Assembly: GCF_020215645.1 (NCBI RefSeq)
Contig: NZ_CP084058.1
Span: forward strand, 2,232,001 to 2,296,000
Direction of reading: 5' to 3'
Length of the DNA stretch: 64,000 nucleotides
Source of the DNA: Nonomuraea gerenzanensis
GTDB lineage: Bacteria > Actinomycetota > Actinomycetes > Streptosporangiales > Streptosporangiaceae
In this document: one piece after another, positions 33,196-43,606 of the stretch
Numbering within the stretch: position 1 is the stretch's first letter
Layout of the letters: every line of letters begins with the position of its first letter
Made by a program: the position numbers and the translations under genes
Notes under the pieces: generated by a model
The model's database searches: none
What the model was told of the DNA's origin: nothing
The model's input: the letters and a program-made list of their open reading frames with translations, nothing else

Positions 33196-34106
33196 TGCTC
33201 TTCAACAGATATCGCCGTGGGCTGTTCATCGCCTCGTTCCTGGCAGCCCCGGTGATTCTCTACGTCATCTATGTGATCTCGCCGAACATCCAGGCGTTCT
33301 ACATGGCGATGACCGACTGGCGCGGCGTGACCGCCACGCCGAACTTCATCGGCCTGGACAACTTCCAGCGGGTGCTCGGCGACAGCGTCTTCTGGAAGGC
33401 CGTCACGCACAACCTCGGCCTCCTGGTGCTGCTGCCGGCGATCACGATCATCATCGCCCTGTTCTTCGCCTATCTCCTGAACCTGGGCGGCGACAAGGGA
33501 GTGTCGGGGATCCGCGGGTCCACCTTCTACCGGGTGGTCTTCTTCTTCCCGCAGGTCCTGGCCGTCACGATCGTGGCGGTGCTGTTCCAGCAGGTCTTCA
33601 GGCCCGACGGCAGCGGCATGCTGAACGGGCCGCTGATGGCGCTGGGCATCGAACCGGTCGGATTCCTGTCGAACTCCGGCATCGCGTTCTGGTCGGTGCT
33701 CGGCGTCCTGGTCTGGCAGGCCGTCGGCTTCTACGTCGTGCTCTTCTCGGCCGGCCTGGCGGGCATCCCCCGGGACGTGTTCGAGGCCGCGCAGATCGAC
33801 GGGGCCAGCCGGTTCACCCTGTTCTTCCGCATCACGCTCCCGCTGCTGTGGGACACCGTGCAGGTCGCCTGGGTCTACCTGGGCATCCTGGCCATGGACG
33901 CCTTCGCGATCGTCTGGGTGATGACCCTCCAGCAGGGCGGCCCCGACTGGTCGACCACGGTCATGGCGGCCGAGATCTACCGGAACGCCTTCGGGTACTT
34001 CCGCTTCGGATACGCCTCCGCCCTCGGCGTGGTGATGTTCCTCTTCACGGTGGGCTTCGCGATCCTTTCGCTGCGCCTGTCGCGGCGCGAACGAATCGAG
34101 TACTGA
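33195..34106 (+). CDS. ngcF: N-acetylglucosamine ABC transporter permease (NgcF-like)
   Basis: Permease of 303 residues, six membrane segments, with the N-terminal half typical of NgcF (FIASFLAAPVILYVIYVISPN, then FYMAMTDWRGV). EAA loop PRDVFEAAQIDGASRFTLFFRITLPLL near 195. Starts in the ngcE stop codon. Works with NgcG and an external MsiK-like ATPase (family knowledge). Confidence 0.9.
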   Translation: MLFNRYRRGLFIASFLAAPVILYVIYVISPNIQAFYMAMTDWRGVTATPNFIGLDNFQRVLGDSVFWKAVTHNLGLLVLLPAITIIIALFFAYLLNLGGDKGVSGIRGSTFYRVVFFFPQVLAVTIVAVLFQQVFRPDGSGMLNGPLMALGIEPVGFLSNSGIAFWSVLGVLVWQAVGFYVVLFSAGLAGIPRDVFEAAQIDGASRFTLFFRITLPLLWDTVQVAWVYLGILAMDAFAIVWVMTLQQGGPDWSTTVMAAEIYRNAFGYFRFGYASALGVVMFLFTVGFAILSLRLSRRERIEY

Positions 34107-34109
34107 AAG

Positions 34110-35033
34110 ATGGCAACGACAACCCCAGTGGCGCCCGTGGGGACGCCGTCGAGGAGCGCCGCCCGCGCGGAGCGCAAGCGGCGCCTCGGTCCGCTGGGTG
34201 TGCTGACGCACGCCACGCTGGCGATCTGGACCCTCCTCGTGATGGTGCCGATCATCTGGACCTTCCTGGCCTCGGTCAAGAGCGAGGACGAGATCTTCGG
34301 CGCCGCGTGGTCACTGCCGTCCACGCTGCACTGGGACAACTTCGCCCGGGCCTGGGAACAGGCGCGCATCGGCCAGTACATGCTCAACAGCGTCATCATC
34401 GTCTCGTTCAGCACCTTCGGCACGATGCTGATCGGCTCGATGGCGGCGTACGTGCTGGCGCGCTACCCCTTCCGGGGCAACCGCGTGATCTACATGCTGT
34501 TCGTCGCGGGCATGGCCTTCCCGTTCTTCCTGGCGCTGAGCCCGCTGTTCTTCGTGGTGCAGAACATGGGCTCGGTGCCGGTGATCGGGCCGTTCATCGG
34601 GCTGAACACGTACGCGGGGACGATCCTGGTCTACATCGCGTACTCGATGCCGTTCACGATCTTCTTCCTGTCGGCCTTCTTCCGTACGCTGCCCACGGGG
34701 GTCGCGGAGGCGGCGATGGTCGACGGCGCCTCGCACACCCGGGTGTTCTTCCAGATCATGCTGCCGATGGCCAAGCCGGGCATCATCAGCATCACGATCT
34801 TCAACATCCTGGGGCAGTGGAACCAGTATCAGAAACCGCTGATCCTGCTGCAGGATCGCGAGAAATGGGTGCTCACGCAGGGCATCGCCGACATCTCCAC
34901 CGCGGCCGGCTACGACGCCGACTGGGCGGCCCTGTTCGCGGCCCTGACCCTGGCCATCCTGCCGATGCTGGTGGTCTACACGGTCTTCCAGCGCCAGATC
35001 CAGTCCGGTCTTACTGCGGGAGCGCTGAAATAG
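34110..35033 (+). CDS. ngcG: N-acetylglucosamine ABC transporter permease (NgcG-like)
   Basis: Permease of 307 residues, six membrane segments after a basic N-terminal leader (RSAARAERKRRLG). EAA loop PTGVAEAAMVDGASHTRVFFQIMLP near 200; C-terminal QRQIQSGLTAGALK is the usual end. Three bases after ngcF, so same operon. Its last codons begin a degenerate tandem repeat. Confidence 0.9.
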   Translation: MATTTPVAPVGTPSRSAARAERKRRLGPLGVLTHATLAIWTLLVMVPIIWTFLASVKSEDEIFGAAWSLPSTLHWDNFARAWEQARIGQYMLNSVIIVSFSTFGTMLIGSMAAYVLARYPFRGNRVIYMLFVAGMAFPFFLALSPLFFVVQNMGSVPVIGPFIGLNTYAGTILVYIAYSMPFTIFFLSAFFRTLPTGVAEAAMVDGASHTRVFFQIMLPMAKPGIISITIFNILGQWNQYQKPLILLQDREKWVLTQGIADISTAAGYDADWAALFAALTLAILPMLVVYTVFQRQIQSGLTAGALK

Positions 35034-35163
35034 CTCGCACCATCACCGTGGGCGCGTTGAAATGGCGCACGCCGGGCTCCACCGTCGGTGCGCTGCAACG
35101 GGTCGCATGCCGGACCTTGCCTTCAGCGGGCTGAAATAGGTCGCATGCCGGACTTCACCGGCT
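35022..35163. repeat. Degenerate 32-37-base tandem repeat after ngcG
   Basis: Four related units beginning GCGCTGAAATAG, GCGTTGAAATGG, GCGCTGCAACGG and GGGCTGAAATAG, at about 35022, 35054, 35090 and 35127. The first unit contains the ngcG stop, as if the gene end had been copied downstream and then drifted. Confidence 0.7.
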
Positions 35164-35176
35164 TAGGGTGCGGAGT

Positions 35177-36031
35177 GTGACTGGCGACATCCGCGCGTTG
35201 CTGGCCCGCCACTTGCCCGACTACCGGGTGCGCTCCGTCAGCCGGCTCGGCCACGGCCTCGACAACTTCGTGTACGAGGTCAACGACGAGCTGCTCGTAC
35301 GGCGGAGCAGAGTGGCGGACCCCCAGGCCAATCGGCAGGAGGTCGCCCGCCTGGCGGCTGTCAGGGAGCTGTCCCCGCTCCCGGTCCCCGAAGTCGTCTT
35401 CGCCGACGACGAGACCGGCACGATCGCGTACCGCAAACTCCCCGGCACCCCCCTCAACCAGCACCTCAAGAACGACCTCGACCCGCGACGGCTCGCGGAG
35501 CCGCTGGGCACCTTCCTCAGCGCCATCCACGGCGCCGCCCCCGGCACCATGCGCGACCTCGCCCCGCTGGACGTCTACCCGGCCCCCACCCTCCTCCAGG
35601 ACGCCGAGCTCGACTACCGGGACGTGGAACGACACGTCCCGGAGTCGCAGCGCCCGCTCGTGGAGCGCTTCCTGCGCGAAACCCCACCGGACGAGCCCCG
35701 CTCGCTACGCTTCTGCCACAACGACCTGGGCGCGGAACACGTGCTGGTGGACCCGTCCACCGGCACGATCACCGGCATCATCGACTGGACGGACGCGGCC
35801 ATCACCGACCCTGCTCACGACTTCGCCCTCATCTACCGCGACCTCGGCCCCGGCCTCTTCGAGCTGACCTTGGAGCATTACGAGTTCACGGTGACAGGTG
35901 AAGATCGGGAGCGGGTTCTCTTCTATGCGAGGTGTGCGTTGATCGAGGACCTCGCGTACGGCCTGAGCACCGGCCCCCGCCACTACGCCGACGCCGCCCT
36001 CTCCCACCTGACCTGGACCTTCGGCACCTGA
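35177..36031 (+). CDS. Aminoglycoside-phosphotransferase-like kinase
   Basis: APH/choline-kinase-fold protein, 284 residues. SRLGHGLDNFVYEVNDELLVRR is the N-lobe with its ATP-binding Lys/Arg region; the catalytic loop is CHNDLGAEHVLV, with the Asp of HxD present but the usual Asn five residues on replaced by His; IIDWTDA is the metal-binding Asp motif. Members phosphorylate aminoglycosides, macrolides or small metabolites; nothing here points to one. Leaderless: TAGGGT (35164-35169) is 7 bases before GTG 35177, and an earlier GTG at 35168 overlaps the -10 box. Confidence 0.87.
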   Translation: MTGDIRALLARHLPDYRVRSVSRLGHGLDNFVYEVNDELLVRRSRVADPQANRQEVARLAAVRELSPLPVPEVVFADDETGTIAYRKLPGTPLNQHLKNDLDPRRLAEPLGTFLSAIHGAAPGTMRDLAPLDVYPAPTLLQDAELDYRDVERHVPESQRPLVERFLRETPPDEPRSLRFCHNDLGAEHVLVDPSTGTITGIIDWTDAAITDPAHDFALIYRDLGPGLFELTLEHYEFTVTGEDRERVLFYARCALIEDLAYGLSTGPRHYADAALSHLTWTFGT

Positions 36032-36252
36032 CCCCGCTCGCCCACCCGTTGCCCGTGCAGGTGGCCGGCCGTGGGGACCCCGCCCCGAGTGGTCCTCGCT
36101 TCGGTGTACCGGCGCGTGGGCAGGCGGCGGGCCTGTGCTGAATGAGGGGTGGTCGGGCCGCCAGGGGCGTACGTGTCACCGAGAGGCGATGGCGGCGCCG
36201 CGGCTGGAAAAGGGTTCGCGGATCGCCCGATGGATCTGCTTGGCTCCCTCTC

Positions 36253-36807
36253 ATGACATCGTCGGTCTGGGTGGGAGAGCGCGTCCGGCTGCGGGGCTGG
36301 GAGCCGGTGGACTGGGAGGCGTTCCACGCCTTCGGTGAGGACTCCGACGCCGTGCGGAACGGCTGGCGGCTGGAGCCGCCGAGGTCGGTCGCGCGCGCCA
36401 AGAAGGAGGCGGCCGAGAACGCCGAGAAGGAGCGGGACCTCGACGAGTTCTCCCTCATCATCGCCGCGAAGCAGGACGACGCGGCGATCGGCTCGATCAA
36501 CACGCACGCGGTGGAGCGGGTGCACGGCACCTTCGCCTACGGGATCTTCGTCGGGACGCCGCACCACCGCAAGGGTTACGCCAGCGAGGCGATCGTGCTG
36601 CTGCTGCGGTACATGTTCTTCGAGCGGCGCTTCCAGAAGGCCGAGGCGTGGGTCTACAGCTCCAACGACCCGTCGCTGGCCCTGCACCGGCGCCTCGGGT
36701 TCGTGGAGGAGGGCCGCCGGCGCAGGGGGCGCTACGCCAACGGCCGCTATGACGACGAGTTCCTGTTCGGGATGACGGTCGAGGAGTACACCGAACGGTA
36801 CGCCTGA
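36253..36807 (+). CDS. GNAT-family N-acetyltransferase
   Basis: RimJ/RimL-type GNAT, 184 residues from ATG 36253 (MTSSVWVGERVRLRGWEPVD). Acetyl-CoA motif A is FVGTPHHRKGYASEAIVLLL near 110, motif B SSNDPSLALHRRLGFVEEG near 145. No ribosome site is visible before the ATG; an in-frame earlier start exists at 36142 but the added residues look non-coding. The 221 bases upstream of it hold nothing I can name. Substrate unknown. Convergent with the SnoaL gene. Confidence 0.85.
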   Translation: MTSSVWVGERVRLRGWEPVDWEAFHAFGEDSDAVRNGWRLEPPRSVARAKKEAAENAEKERDLDEFSLIIAAKQDDAAIGSINTHAVERVHGTFAYGIFVGTPHHRKGYASEAIVLLLRYMFFERRFQKAEAWVYSSNDPSLALHRRLGFVEEGRRRRGRYANGRYDDEFLFGMTVEEYTERYA

Positions 36808-36818
36808 CGCGGGGGCGG

Positions 36819-37271
36819 TTACCGTCCGGCAGGGGTGGCGGCCCGCGGGCTGGTGCCGACGGCCCAGACGGGGGCGCCGTCGACGTGTGACAGACGCCAG
36901 CCCTCGGGGGAGCGGACCGCCTCGTAGCGGAAGCGCTCGCTCAGCGTGTAGCGGGGCTCCGGGGCGGGGCGGCCCTCCGGCGTGTCGTCGGGGGTGAAGG
37001 TCACGATCACGTCCGCGCGCACGGTGGCGTGCTCGCCGTGCACCTCCACGATGGGGTTGTGGACGAGGTGCTGGACGCGGTCGCCGGTCGAGTGGCCGCG
37101 GGTGGCCTGGGCCACGACGGCGTCGCGGCCCGTGGCGAGGCCGCCGGGGGTGCGCACGCTGATCGCGTCCGAGAAGAGCGCGTGCAGGTCGGCGAAGCGG
37201 CCTTCGTCCATGCAGGCGTAGAGGCGGTAGATGAGCTGGGTGACGTCCGTGCGCTCGTCTGGGGTGGTCAT
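36819..37271 (-). CDS. SnoaL-like (NTF2-fold) protein
   Basis: 150-residue alpha+beta cone-fold protein: DVTQLIYRLYACMDEGRFADLHALFSDAISVRTP, the strand VQHLVHNPIVEVHGEHATVRADV and late GWRLSHVDGAPVWAVG. Such proteins are isomerases, hydratases or ligand-binding modules; no catalytic residues can be assigned. It diverges from a MarR regulator gene, with two matching operators between, so it is probably that regulator's target. GGGAG ribosome site before ATG 37271. Confidence 0.83.
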   Translation of the reverse strand: MTTPDERTDVTQLIYRLYACMDEGRFADLHALFSDAISVRTPGGLATGRDAVVAQATRGHSTGDRVQHLVHNPIVEVHGEHATVRADVIVTFTPDDTPEGRPAPEPRYTLSERFRYEAVRSPEGWRLSHVDGAPVWAVGTSPRAATPAGR

Positions 37272-37290
37272 CGCGGCTCCCGTTGATTTG

Positions 37291-37303
37291 TTGGCTTGGC
37301 CAA
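37291..37303. promoter_or_regulatory. MarR operator 1
   Basis: TTGGCTTGGCCAA: TTGGC and GCCAA arms around TTG, 20 bases upstream of the SnoaL gene start. Together with the copy at 37335 it defines TTGGnnnnnCCAA. Confidence 0.6.
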
Positions 37304-37334
37304 TGTTTACGAGACTAACGATACCTCGTGATGG

Positions 37335-37347
37335 TTGGGCGCGCCAA
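37335..37347. promoter_or_regulatory. MarR operator 2
   Basis: TTGGGCGCGCCAA, same TTGGnnnnnCCAA pattern, 44 bases from operator 1 and just upstream of the TAGCTT -10 box (37357-37362) of the MarR gene. Confidence 0.6.
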
Positions 37348-37368
37348 TGGTGTTGGTAGCTTGATCGG

Positions 37369-37824
37369 GTGGAGAGAGCTCAGGACCGGATTCCGCAGCG
37401 GCTGCGTGCCCTGCCGAGCCGGCTGGTCAACCAGGTCGCGCTGTCGGCCAATCGGCTCGTCGACCAGGCGCTCGGTGCGGCCGGGTTGCGCCGCTACCAC
37501 TACTCGCTGCTGGCCGCGCTGGCGGAGTTCGGGCCCGCCAGCCAGGCAGCGCTGGGGCGGCGTACCGGGATCGACCGCAGCGACATCGTGGCGGCCGTGA
37601 ACGAGCTGGCCGAGCGGGGGCTGGTCGAGCGCAGTCCCGATCCTGACGATCGGCGGCGCAACGTCATCACGGTCACGGCGGCGGGTGGCCGGCAGCTTGA
37701 GGAGCTGGACCGGCTGCTGTCCGGGGCGCAGGACGAGCTGCTCGCGTCCTTGAACGTGGCTGAACGCGAGCAGCTCATCAGTCTGCTCACCCGGGTGGCC
37801 GACCATCACGCGGCGCCGCACTGA
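37369..37824 (+). CDS. MarR-family transcriptional regulator
   Basis: MarR-type winged-helix dimer, 151 residues: YHYSLLAALAEFGPASQAAL, RTGIDRSDIVAAVNELAERGL (recognition helix), the wing PDPDDRRRNVITVT and C-terminal dimer helices. GTG 37369 stands 6 bases after TAGCTT (leaderless). It is autoregulated and controls the divergent SnoaL gene, if the two TTGGnnnnnCCAA sites are its operators. Ligand unknown, typically a phenolic or lipophilic compound in this family. Confidence 0.92.
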   Translation: MERAQDRIPQRLRALPSRLVNQVALSANRLVDQALGAAGLRRYHYSLLAALAEFGPASQAALGRRTGIDRSDIVAAVNELAERGLVERSPDPDDRRRNVITVTAAGGRQLEELDRLLSGAQDELLASLNVAEREQLISLLTRVADHHAAPH

Positions 37825-37862
37825 GCCGCCCACGGGCGGCCGTGTGTCGCGGGGCCGGGAGG

Positions 37863-40070
37863 TCAGGCGTCGAGGGTGGCGCGCAGGCGGCCGGTCGCCG
37901 TCACCACGTTGGCCAGGGACGCCTCGACCTCCTCGTACGTACGCGTCTTCAGCCCGCAGTCCGGGTTGACCCACACCCGCTCCACCGGCAGCGCCTCGAC
38001 CGTCCGCCGCAGCAACGCCTCCACCTCGTCGGCCGACGGCACCCGGGGCGAGTGGATGTCGTACACCCCGGGCCCGAGCCCCCGCCCGAACGCCGACACC
38101 GCCCCCAGGATCCGCGCGCCCGAACGGGCCGACTCGATGGTGGTGACGTCGGCGTCCAGGCCGTCGATGGCGGCGAGGATCTGGTCGGCGTCCGAATAGC
38201 ACAGGTGCGTGTGGATCTGGGTGCGGTCGCCCGCTCCGGACGTGGCCCGCCGGTAGGCCGCCACCGCCCACTTCAGGTAGTCGGCCTGGGCGGCCCGGCG
38301 CAGGGGGAGCAGCTCGCGCAGGGCGGGCTCGTCCACCTGGATGATCGACACTCCCGCCGCCTCCAGATCGCGCACCTCCTGCCCGATCGCGTCGGCCACC
38401 TGGAACACGACGTCCCGCAGCGGCAGGTCGTTGCGGACGAACGACCAGGCGACGATCGTGACAGGGCCGGTGAGCATGCCCTTGACCGGCTTCGGCGTGA
38501 GCGACTGCGCGTACGTGGCCCACCGGACCGTGATCGGCGCGGGACGGCTGACGTCGCCGTGCAGGATCGGCGGCCGGGTGCAGCGGGATCCGTACGACTG
38601 CACCCAGCCGTTCCTGGTGACCGCGAAGCCGTCGAGGTGTTCGGCGAAGTACTGCACCATGTCGTTGCGTTCCGGTTCCCCGTGGACGAGGACGTCGAGC
38701 CCCAGCCGCTCCTGGGCCCTGATCACCCGCTCGATCTCCGCCTCGACCCGGCGCTCGTAGTCCGGCTGCGACAGGGTGCCGGAGGAGACGGCGGCGCGGG
38801 CGGCGCGCAGCTCGCCGGTCTGGGGAAACGAGCCGATCGTGGTGGTGGGCAGCGGGGGGAGCCGCAGGTGCTCGGCTTGGGCGGCGGCGCGGACGGGGTA
38901 CGGGGAGCGCTCCGCGGCCGGGTCCGGGTCCGGCAGAAGCGGCACGGAGGGCTCGTCCTCGTCGCCCTCGTACAGCACCCCACCGCCGCCGTGTCCAGAA
39001 GGAGGGCCGAGCCGGGGGGCCGGGGTGCGGAGGTGGGCCTCGGCCAGGGCGACGACCTCGGCCACCTTCTCCTCCGCGAACGCCAGCCGCCCCCGCAACC
39101 CCGCCTCCAGCCCGGTCTCCTCCGCCAGCGAGTAGGGCACGTGCAGCAGCGAGCACGACGTGCTCACCACCACCCGCGAGGCACGCACGGCGGCCAGCGC
39201 GGCCAGCGCCCGCCCGGGGGAGGTCCGCCACACGTCCCGCCCGGACACCACGCCCGCGACCACGGTCTTACCGGTGAGATCGGCGCCAGGGACGCCACCC
39301 CGCACGAGGTCGATCCCGATGGCCTCCACCGGCGTCGCCGCCAGCACCGGCAGCGACTCCCCGAGATCGCCGAAGTAGGAGGCCACGAAGAGCCCGGGCC
39401 GCTCCCGCACGGCTCCCAGCCGCTCGTAGGCGGCCCGCACCGCCGCCAGCTCCTCCGGCGTGCGATCCCCCACCAGGGCGGGCTCGTCGAGCTGCACCCA
39501 GGCGACCCCCTCGGCCGCCAGCTCGGCCAGCAGCTCCTCGTAGCACCCGAGCACCTCGTCCAGCCGCTCCAGCGCCGAGCTCAGCAGCAGGAACGTCACC
39601 GGCCCGACGACCACCGGCCGCGTCTCGAACCCCAGCGCCCGCGCCTCCCGCACCTCGCCCAGCGGCTTGCCGGCGTCCAGCTTGAACACGGTGTCGGGGC
39701 CGATCTCGGGCACGAGGTAGTGGTAGTTCGTGTCGAACCACTTGGTCATCCGCAGCGGTGCCAGCCCGTCGGTGCCCCTGGCCATCGCGAAGTAGGGGTC
39801 CGGGGCGTCGCGATAGCGCGCGGGCACCGCCCCGAGCAGCACCGCCGTGTCCAGCACCTGGTCGTACAGCGAGAACGTGTTCGACGGCAGCCCGTCGAGC
39901 CCGAGCTCGGCCAGCCGCCGCCAGGTGCGCGCCCGCAGCTCGGCGCCCGCCCGGTCGAGGTCGGCGCGGGTGGAGCGGCCGCTCCAGTACGACTCCAGCG
40001 CCTGCTTCAGCTCCCGGCGCGGCCCGATGCGGGGGTATCCGAGCACGGTGGACGTGGGGAAGGACGACAT
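37863..40070 (-). CDS. metE: Cobalamin-independent methionine synthase
   Basis: 5-methyltetrahydropteroyltriglutamate-homocysteine methyltransferase, 735 residues, full length. Two TIM-like halves: the N-terminal half begins [20 protein letters not shown] and the C-terminal half [14 protein letters not shown]. Zinc ligands are visible in THLCYSD (His and Cys) and NPDCGLKTR (Cys), with the Glu of the TIESARS block as the fourth. Makes methionine by transferring the methyl group from folate to homocysteine in the cytoplasm. ATG 40070 has GGGAG upstream. A LysR gene diverges 84 bases away and is a good MetR-like candidate. An internal acidic insert ([19 protein letters not shown]) is unusual but does not touch the active site. 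Confidence 0.97.
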   Translation of the reverse strand: MSSFPTSTVLGYPRIGPRRELKQALESYWSGRSTRADLDRAGAELRARTWRRLAELGLDGLPSNTFSLYDQVLDTAVLLGAVPARYRDAPDPYFAMARGTDGLAPLRMTKWFDTNYHYLVPEIGPDTVFKLDAGKPLGEVREARALGFETRPVVVGPVTFLLLSSALERLDEVLGCYEELLAELAAEGVAWVQLDEPALVGDRTPEELAAVRAAYERLGAVRERPGLFVASYFGDLGESLPVLAATPVEAIGIDLVRGGVPGADLTGKTVVAGVVSGRDVWRTSPGRALAALAAVRASRVVVSTSCSLLHVPYSLAEETGLEAGLRGRLAFAEEKVAEVVALAEAHLRTPAPRLGPPSGHGGGGVLYEGDEDEPSVPLLPDPDPAAERSPYPVRAAAQAEHLRLPPLPTTTIGSFPQTGELRAARAAVSSGTLSQPDYERRVEAEIERVIRAQERLGLDVLVHGEPERNDMVQYFAEHLDGFAVTRNGWVQSYGSRCTRPPILHGDVSRPAPITVRWATYAQSLTPKPVKGMLTGPVTIVAWSFVRNDLPLRDVVFQVADAIGQEVRDLEAAGVSIIQVDEPALRELLPLRRAAQADYLKWAVAAYRRATSGAGDRTQIHTHLCYSDADQILAAIDGLDADVTTIESARSGARILGAVSAFGRGLGPGVYDIHSPRVPSADEVEALLRRTVEALPVERVWVNPDCGLKTRTYEEVEASLANVVTATGRLRATLDA

Positions 40071-40154
40071 CACTTCAGCTCCCTGGATGTGGGTCAGATC
40101 GCTGGCATCCTGCCGACGCCCACGGGGATGGTGCACGATGGATTGGTGCTGCTT

Positions 40155-40994
40155 ATGCTCAGGGAGATCCACTGCTTCACCAGGGTGGCGGAACGGCTCA
40201 GCTTCTCGGCTGCCGCCGCCGACCTGGGGATGTCCCAGCCCGCCATGAGCCAGGCCATCACCCGCCTCGAACGCGCCACGGGCACCAGGCTGTTCGAGCG
40301 TTCCGCCCGGGAGGTGCGGCTCACGGCCGAGGGCAAGGCGCTGCTGTCGCACGCGGAGCAGGTGGTCGAGTCGGTGCGGGCGTTCGAGGGGGAGGCGGCC
40401 CGGCTGGCCCGGCCGACCATTCACCTGGCTTATCCATCCCTCGTCGGCACGCTGGCGGCGCGGATCGTCAGACGGCTGGCGAGCCGTACGCCGGCGATCG
40501 GGGTGGAGCTGCGCGCGGCCGGTCGCGGCGCGGCGGCGCGGGCGCTGGCGGACGGCGAGGTCTCGGCGGCGATCCTGGCCACGCCGGCGCCCGCGCAGTT
40601 CGTCACGGCGGCCAGGTTCCACGTCACGGTCGATCACCTGGCCGTCCCCGTGGGGCACCGGCTGGAGTCGCGCCCGCGGGTGACGGCGGAGGAGCTGGGC
40701 GGCCAGGTGCTCCTCACCCCGGGCACCCGCCCCTGGCCGGGGCTGCCCGGCCGCTCCCGGCTGGTGGCCGACGACGACTTCGGCGCCGCCCTCGACCTGG
40801 TGGCGGCCGGCGCGGGGCTGCTGCCCATCCCGCAGCTCCTGGCCAGGACCGTCAGGCGGGAGGACGTGCGGTTCGTGCCGCTGGAGGCGGGGGACCTGCG
40901 CATCACGTACGCGCTGGCGTGGTCGCGGGAGCGGGTCACCCCTGAGCTGATGGCCCTGGTGCAGGCCGTCCAGGACGCCCTGTGGACCAGATGA
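40155..40994 (+). CDS. LysR-family regulator, possibly MetR-like
   Basis: LysR-type regulator, 279 residues. [42 protein letters not shown], effector domain from about 85. ATG 40155 is chosen because LysR proteins normally begin at this point; in-frame GTG 40146 and TTG 40143 are alternatives. It diverges from metE, so regulation of metE by homocysteine (as MetR does) is a reasonable inference, but I could not find a clear TGAAnnnnnTTCA MetR box in the 84-base gap. Confidence 0.88.
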   Translation: MLREIHCFTRVAERLSFSAAAADLGMSQPAMSQAITRLERATGTRLFERSAREVRLTAEGKALLSHAEQVVESVRAFEGEAARLARPTIHLAYPSLVGTLAARIVRRLASRTPAIGVELRAAGRGAAARALADGEVSAAILATPAPAQFVTAARFHVTVDHLAVPVGHRLESRPRVTAEELGGQVLLTPGTRPWPGLPGRSRLVADDDFGAALDLVAAGAGLLPIPQLLARTVRREDVRFVPLEAGDLRITYALAWSRERVTPELMALVQAVQDALWTR

Positions 40995-40998
40995 GCGA

Positions 40999-41679
40999 CT
41001 AGGTGAGCGGGAGGTTCTTCAGCGCCTCGCGCCGGCTGAGCCCGGAGATGCCCTTCGCCTTGACGTAGCGGATCACCTCGGCCGGGTTGGTCTTGGCGTA
41101 TTCGCGTAAGGCCCACCCGATCGCCTTGCGCGCGAAGAAGTCGTTGTCGGACAGGCTCGGCTCGATGCACGCGTAGAGCAGGGCGGTGTCCGTCCGCGAC
41201 CTGAACCGGTTCTGGCAGAGGATGGCCGTGCGGCGCTTCCACAGGTCGGCGTCGTGCGCCCACTCCAGCATGAGCGGGCGCATCGAGTCGGGGTAGGTGG
41301 TCAGCAGGCCGCCGACGCGGTGGGTGGCGAGCTCGTCCACCAGGTCCCACCAGGCGCCGGAGACGATCATCTCCTCGTACATGGGCACCGTGTAGAGGGT
41401 CTGGTACTCGCGGTAGAGGTGGTAGCCGGACAGCTCGACGGCGGCGTACCGCTCCTCGCGGAACTCCGCCTCCCGCCACAGGGTCAGCACCGCCCGCCGC
41501 CACTCCGGCGCGCTGTCGAGCCGGTGCTCGGCGAAGACCCGGCGCAGCGCGGCGCGCCTGGGCACGGCCTGCACGCCCAGGAACGGCATCGGTGACTTCA
41601 TGTAGGCCCGCATGGCCTCGGCCTTGCCCGGCTCGGCCGCCTCCTGCAGTGCCAGTCGCACCGCCTTGCCGAGGCTCAT
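40999..41679 (-). CDS. DNA alkylation repair protein (AlkD-like HEAT repeats)
   Basis: HEAT-repeat DNA glycosylase-like protein of the AlkD family, 226 residues. Consecutive two-helix repeats include [21 protein letters not shown] at the start, [25 protein letters not shown], and [17 protein letters not shown]; the WW-D element is where AlkD keeps the Trp and Asp that hold the lesion. It removes 3-methyladenine or 7-methylguanine in family members. The ATG overlaps the stop of kstR2 by ATGA, so it is translationally coupled to a steroid-catabolism repressor, an odd pairing. Confidence 0.88.
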   Translation of the reverse strand: MSLGKAVRLALQEAAEPGKAEAMRAYMKSPMPFLGVQAVPRRAALRRVFAEHRLDSAPEWRRAVLTLWREAEFREERYAAVELSGYHLYREYQTLYTVPMYEEMIVSGAWWDLVDELATHRVGGLLTTYPDSMRPLMLEWAHDADLWKRRTAILCQNRFRSRTDTALLYACIEPSLSDNDFFARKAIGWALREYAKTNPAEVIRYVKAKGISGLSRREALKNLPLT

Positions 41680-42341
41680 CCCTTTTGGGTGGTGCGCTCG
41701 CCCGTCGCGAGCCCGTCGAAGAGCACCGTGATGTAGTGCTCGGCCAGGCCGGTGGTGTTGAGCCTGCCGCCGGGGCGGAACCAGCGGACCGCGACCCAGA
41801 TCGTGTCGCGGATCATCCGGTAGGTCAGCTTCGGGTCCACGTCGGACCTGAACAGCCCGGCCGCCTGCCCGGCCTTGATCTGCGTCACCCAGATCTGCTC
41901 GACCTCGTCCTCGGCCTTGACGAGGTAGTTGAAGCGCTCGAACTGGCGCAGGTAGTTCCAGTCGTTCTGCATCACCGTGATCGCGGCGCGGTGCGGCTCC
42001 AGCGTGCCGAAGCCGATGCGGACCATCTCCGACAGCACCGTGCGGGCGTCGGAGCTGGTGTCGACGGCGGCGCGGTAGCGGGCGATGAGGTCGTCGAGGA
42101 AGGTGGATAGCACCTCGTCGACGATCGTCTCCTTGGAGTCGAAGTGGTGGTAGAGACTTCCGGACAGGATGCCTGCCTCGTCGGCGATCTCGCGTACTGT
42201 CGTGGCTTGGAAGCCCTTGCGCGCGAAGAGCTCCGCGGCGAGCTTGACGAGGTGGTCGCGGCGCTCGGACGCCGCTCCCGAGGTCGTGCGCTGGCGCTTC
42301 GCCGGGGTGGTGGTCGTGCCGGAGTTCTTTCGCGTGGTCAC
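41676..42341 (-). CDS. kstR2: TetR-family repressor KstR2
   Basis: TetR-type repressor, 221 residues, orthologous to mycobacterial KstR2. Shared stretches are TTVREIADEAGILSGSLYHHF in the HTH, SKETIVDEVL, FLDDLIARYR, and in the ligand domain YRMIRDTIWVAVRW with RPGG. KstR2 binds HIP-CoA and then releases DNA, inducing breakdown of steroid rings C and D (established for mycobacteria). The N-terminus has about 25 extra residues rich in Thr and Arg. Start GTG 42341 is leaderless, 6 bases after CATAAT. It diverges from fadA6, as expected for a local regulator, with a strong and a weak operator between. The AlkD-like gene follows. Confidence 0.93.
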   Translation of the reverse strand: MTTRKNSGTTTTPAKRQRTTSGAASERRDHLVKLAAELFARKGFQATTVREIADEAGILSGSLYHHFDSKETIVDEVLSTFLDDLIARYRAAVDTSSDARTVLSEMVRIGFGTLEPHRAAITVMQNDWNYLRQFERFNYLVKAEDEVEQIWVTQIKAGQAAGLFRSDVDPKLTYRMIRDTIWVAVRWFRPGGRLNTTGLAEHYITVLFDGLATGERTTQKG

Positions 42342-42362
42342 GTTCCCATTATGGGCCCTGAG

Positions 42363-42378
42363 ACAATCGCTTGTTCGC
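42363..42378. promoter_or_regulatory. Weak KstR2-like operator C2
   Basis: ACAATCGCTTGTTCGC keeps CAAnCGCTTGnT of the consensus, 11 of 16 bases. It lies 22 bases upstream of the kstR2 start, so it may be the autoregulatory site. Confidence 0.4.
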
Positions 42379-42414
42379 CTAACTGGCCCAGCTCATACGG
42401 CGTTCCCGTGTAGA

Positions 42415-42430
42415 CCAAGCGCTTGCTACG
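42415..42430. promoter_or_regulatory. KstR2-type operator C
   Basis: CCAAGCGCTTGCTACG, 14 of 16 and a full match to AnCAAGnnCTTGnT. It overlaps the -10 box TACGAT (42427-42432) of the leaderless fadA6 gene, so KstR2 binding should block transcription. Confidence 0.8.
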
Positions 42431-42438
42431 ATGCGTGG

Positions 42439-43602
<1,164 letters not shown>

Positions 43603-43606
43603 AGAT

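Noticed and set aside
36232..36247. CGATGGATCTGCTTGG upstream of the GNAT gene as a further KstR2 site
   Set aside because: Only about 10 of 16 bases match and the CAAG half is lost; the gene has no link to the pathway.
37842..40994. 1050-residue plus-strand frame opposite metE
   Set aside because: Shadow of metE joined to the real LysR gene; only the last 279 residues are coding.
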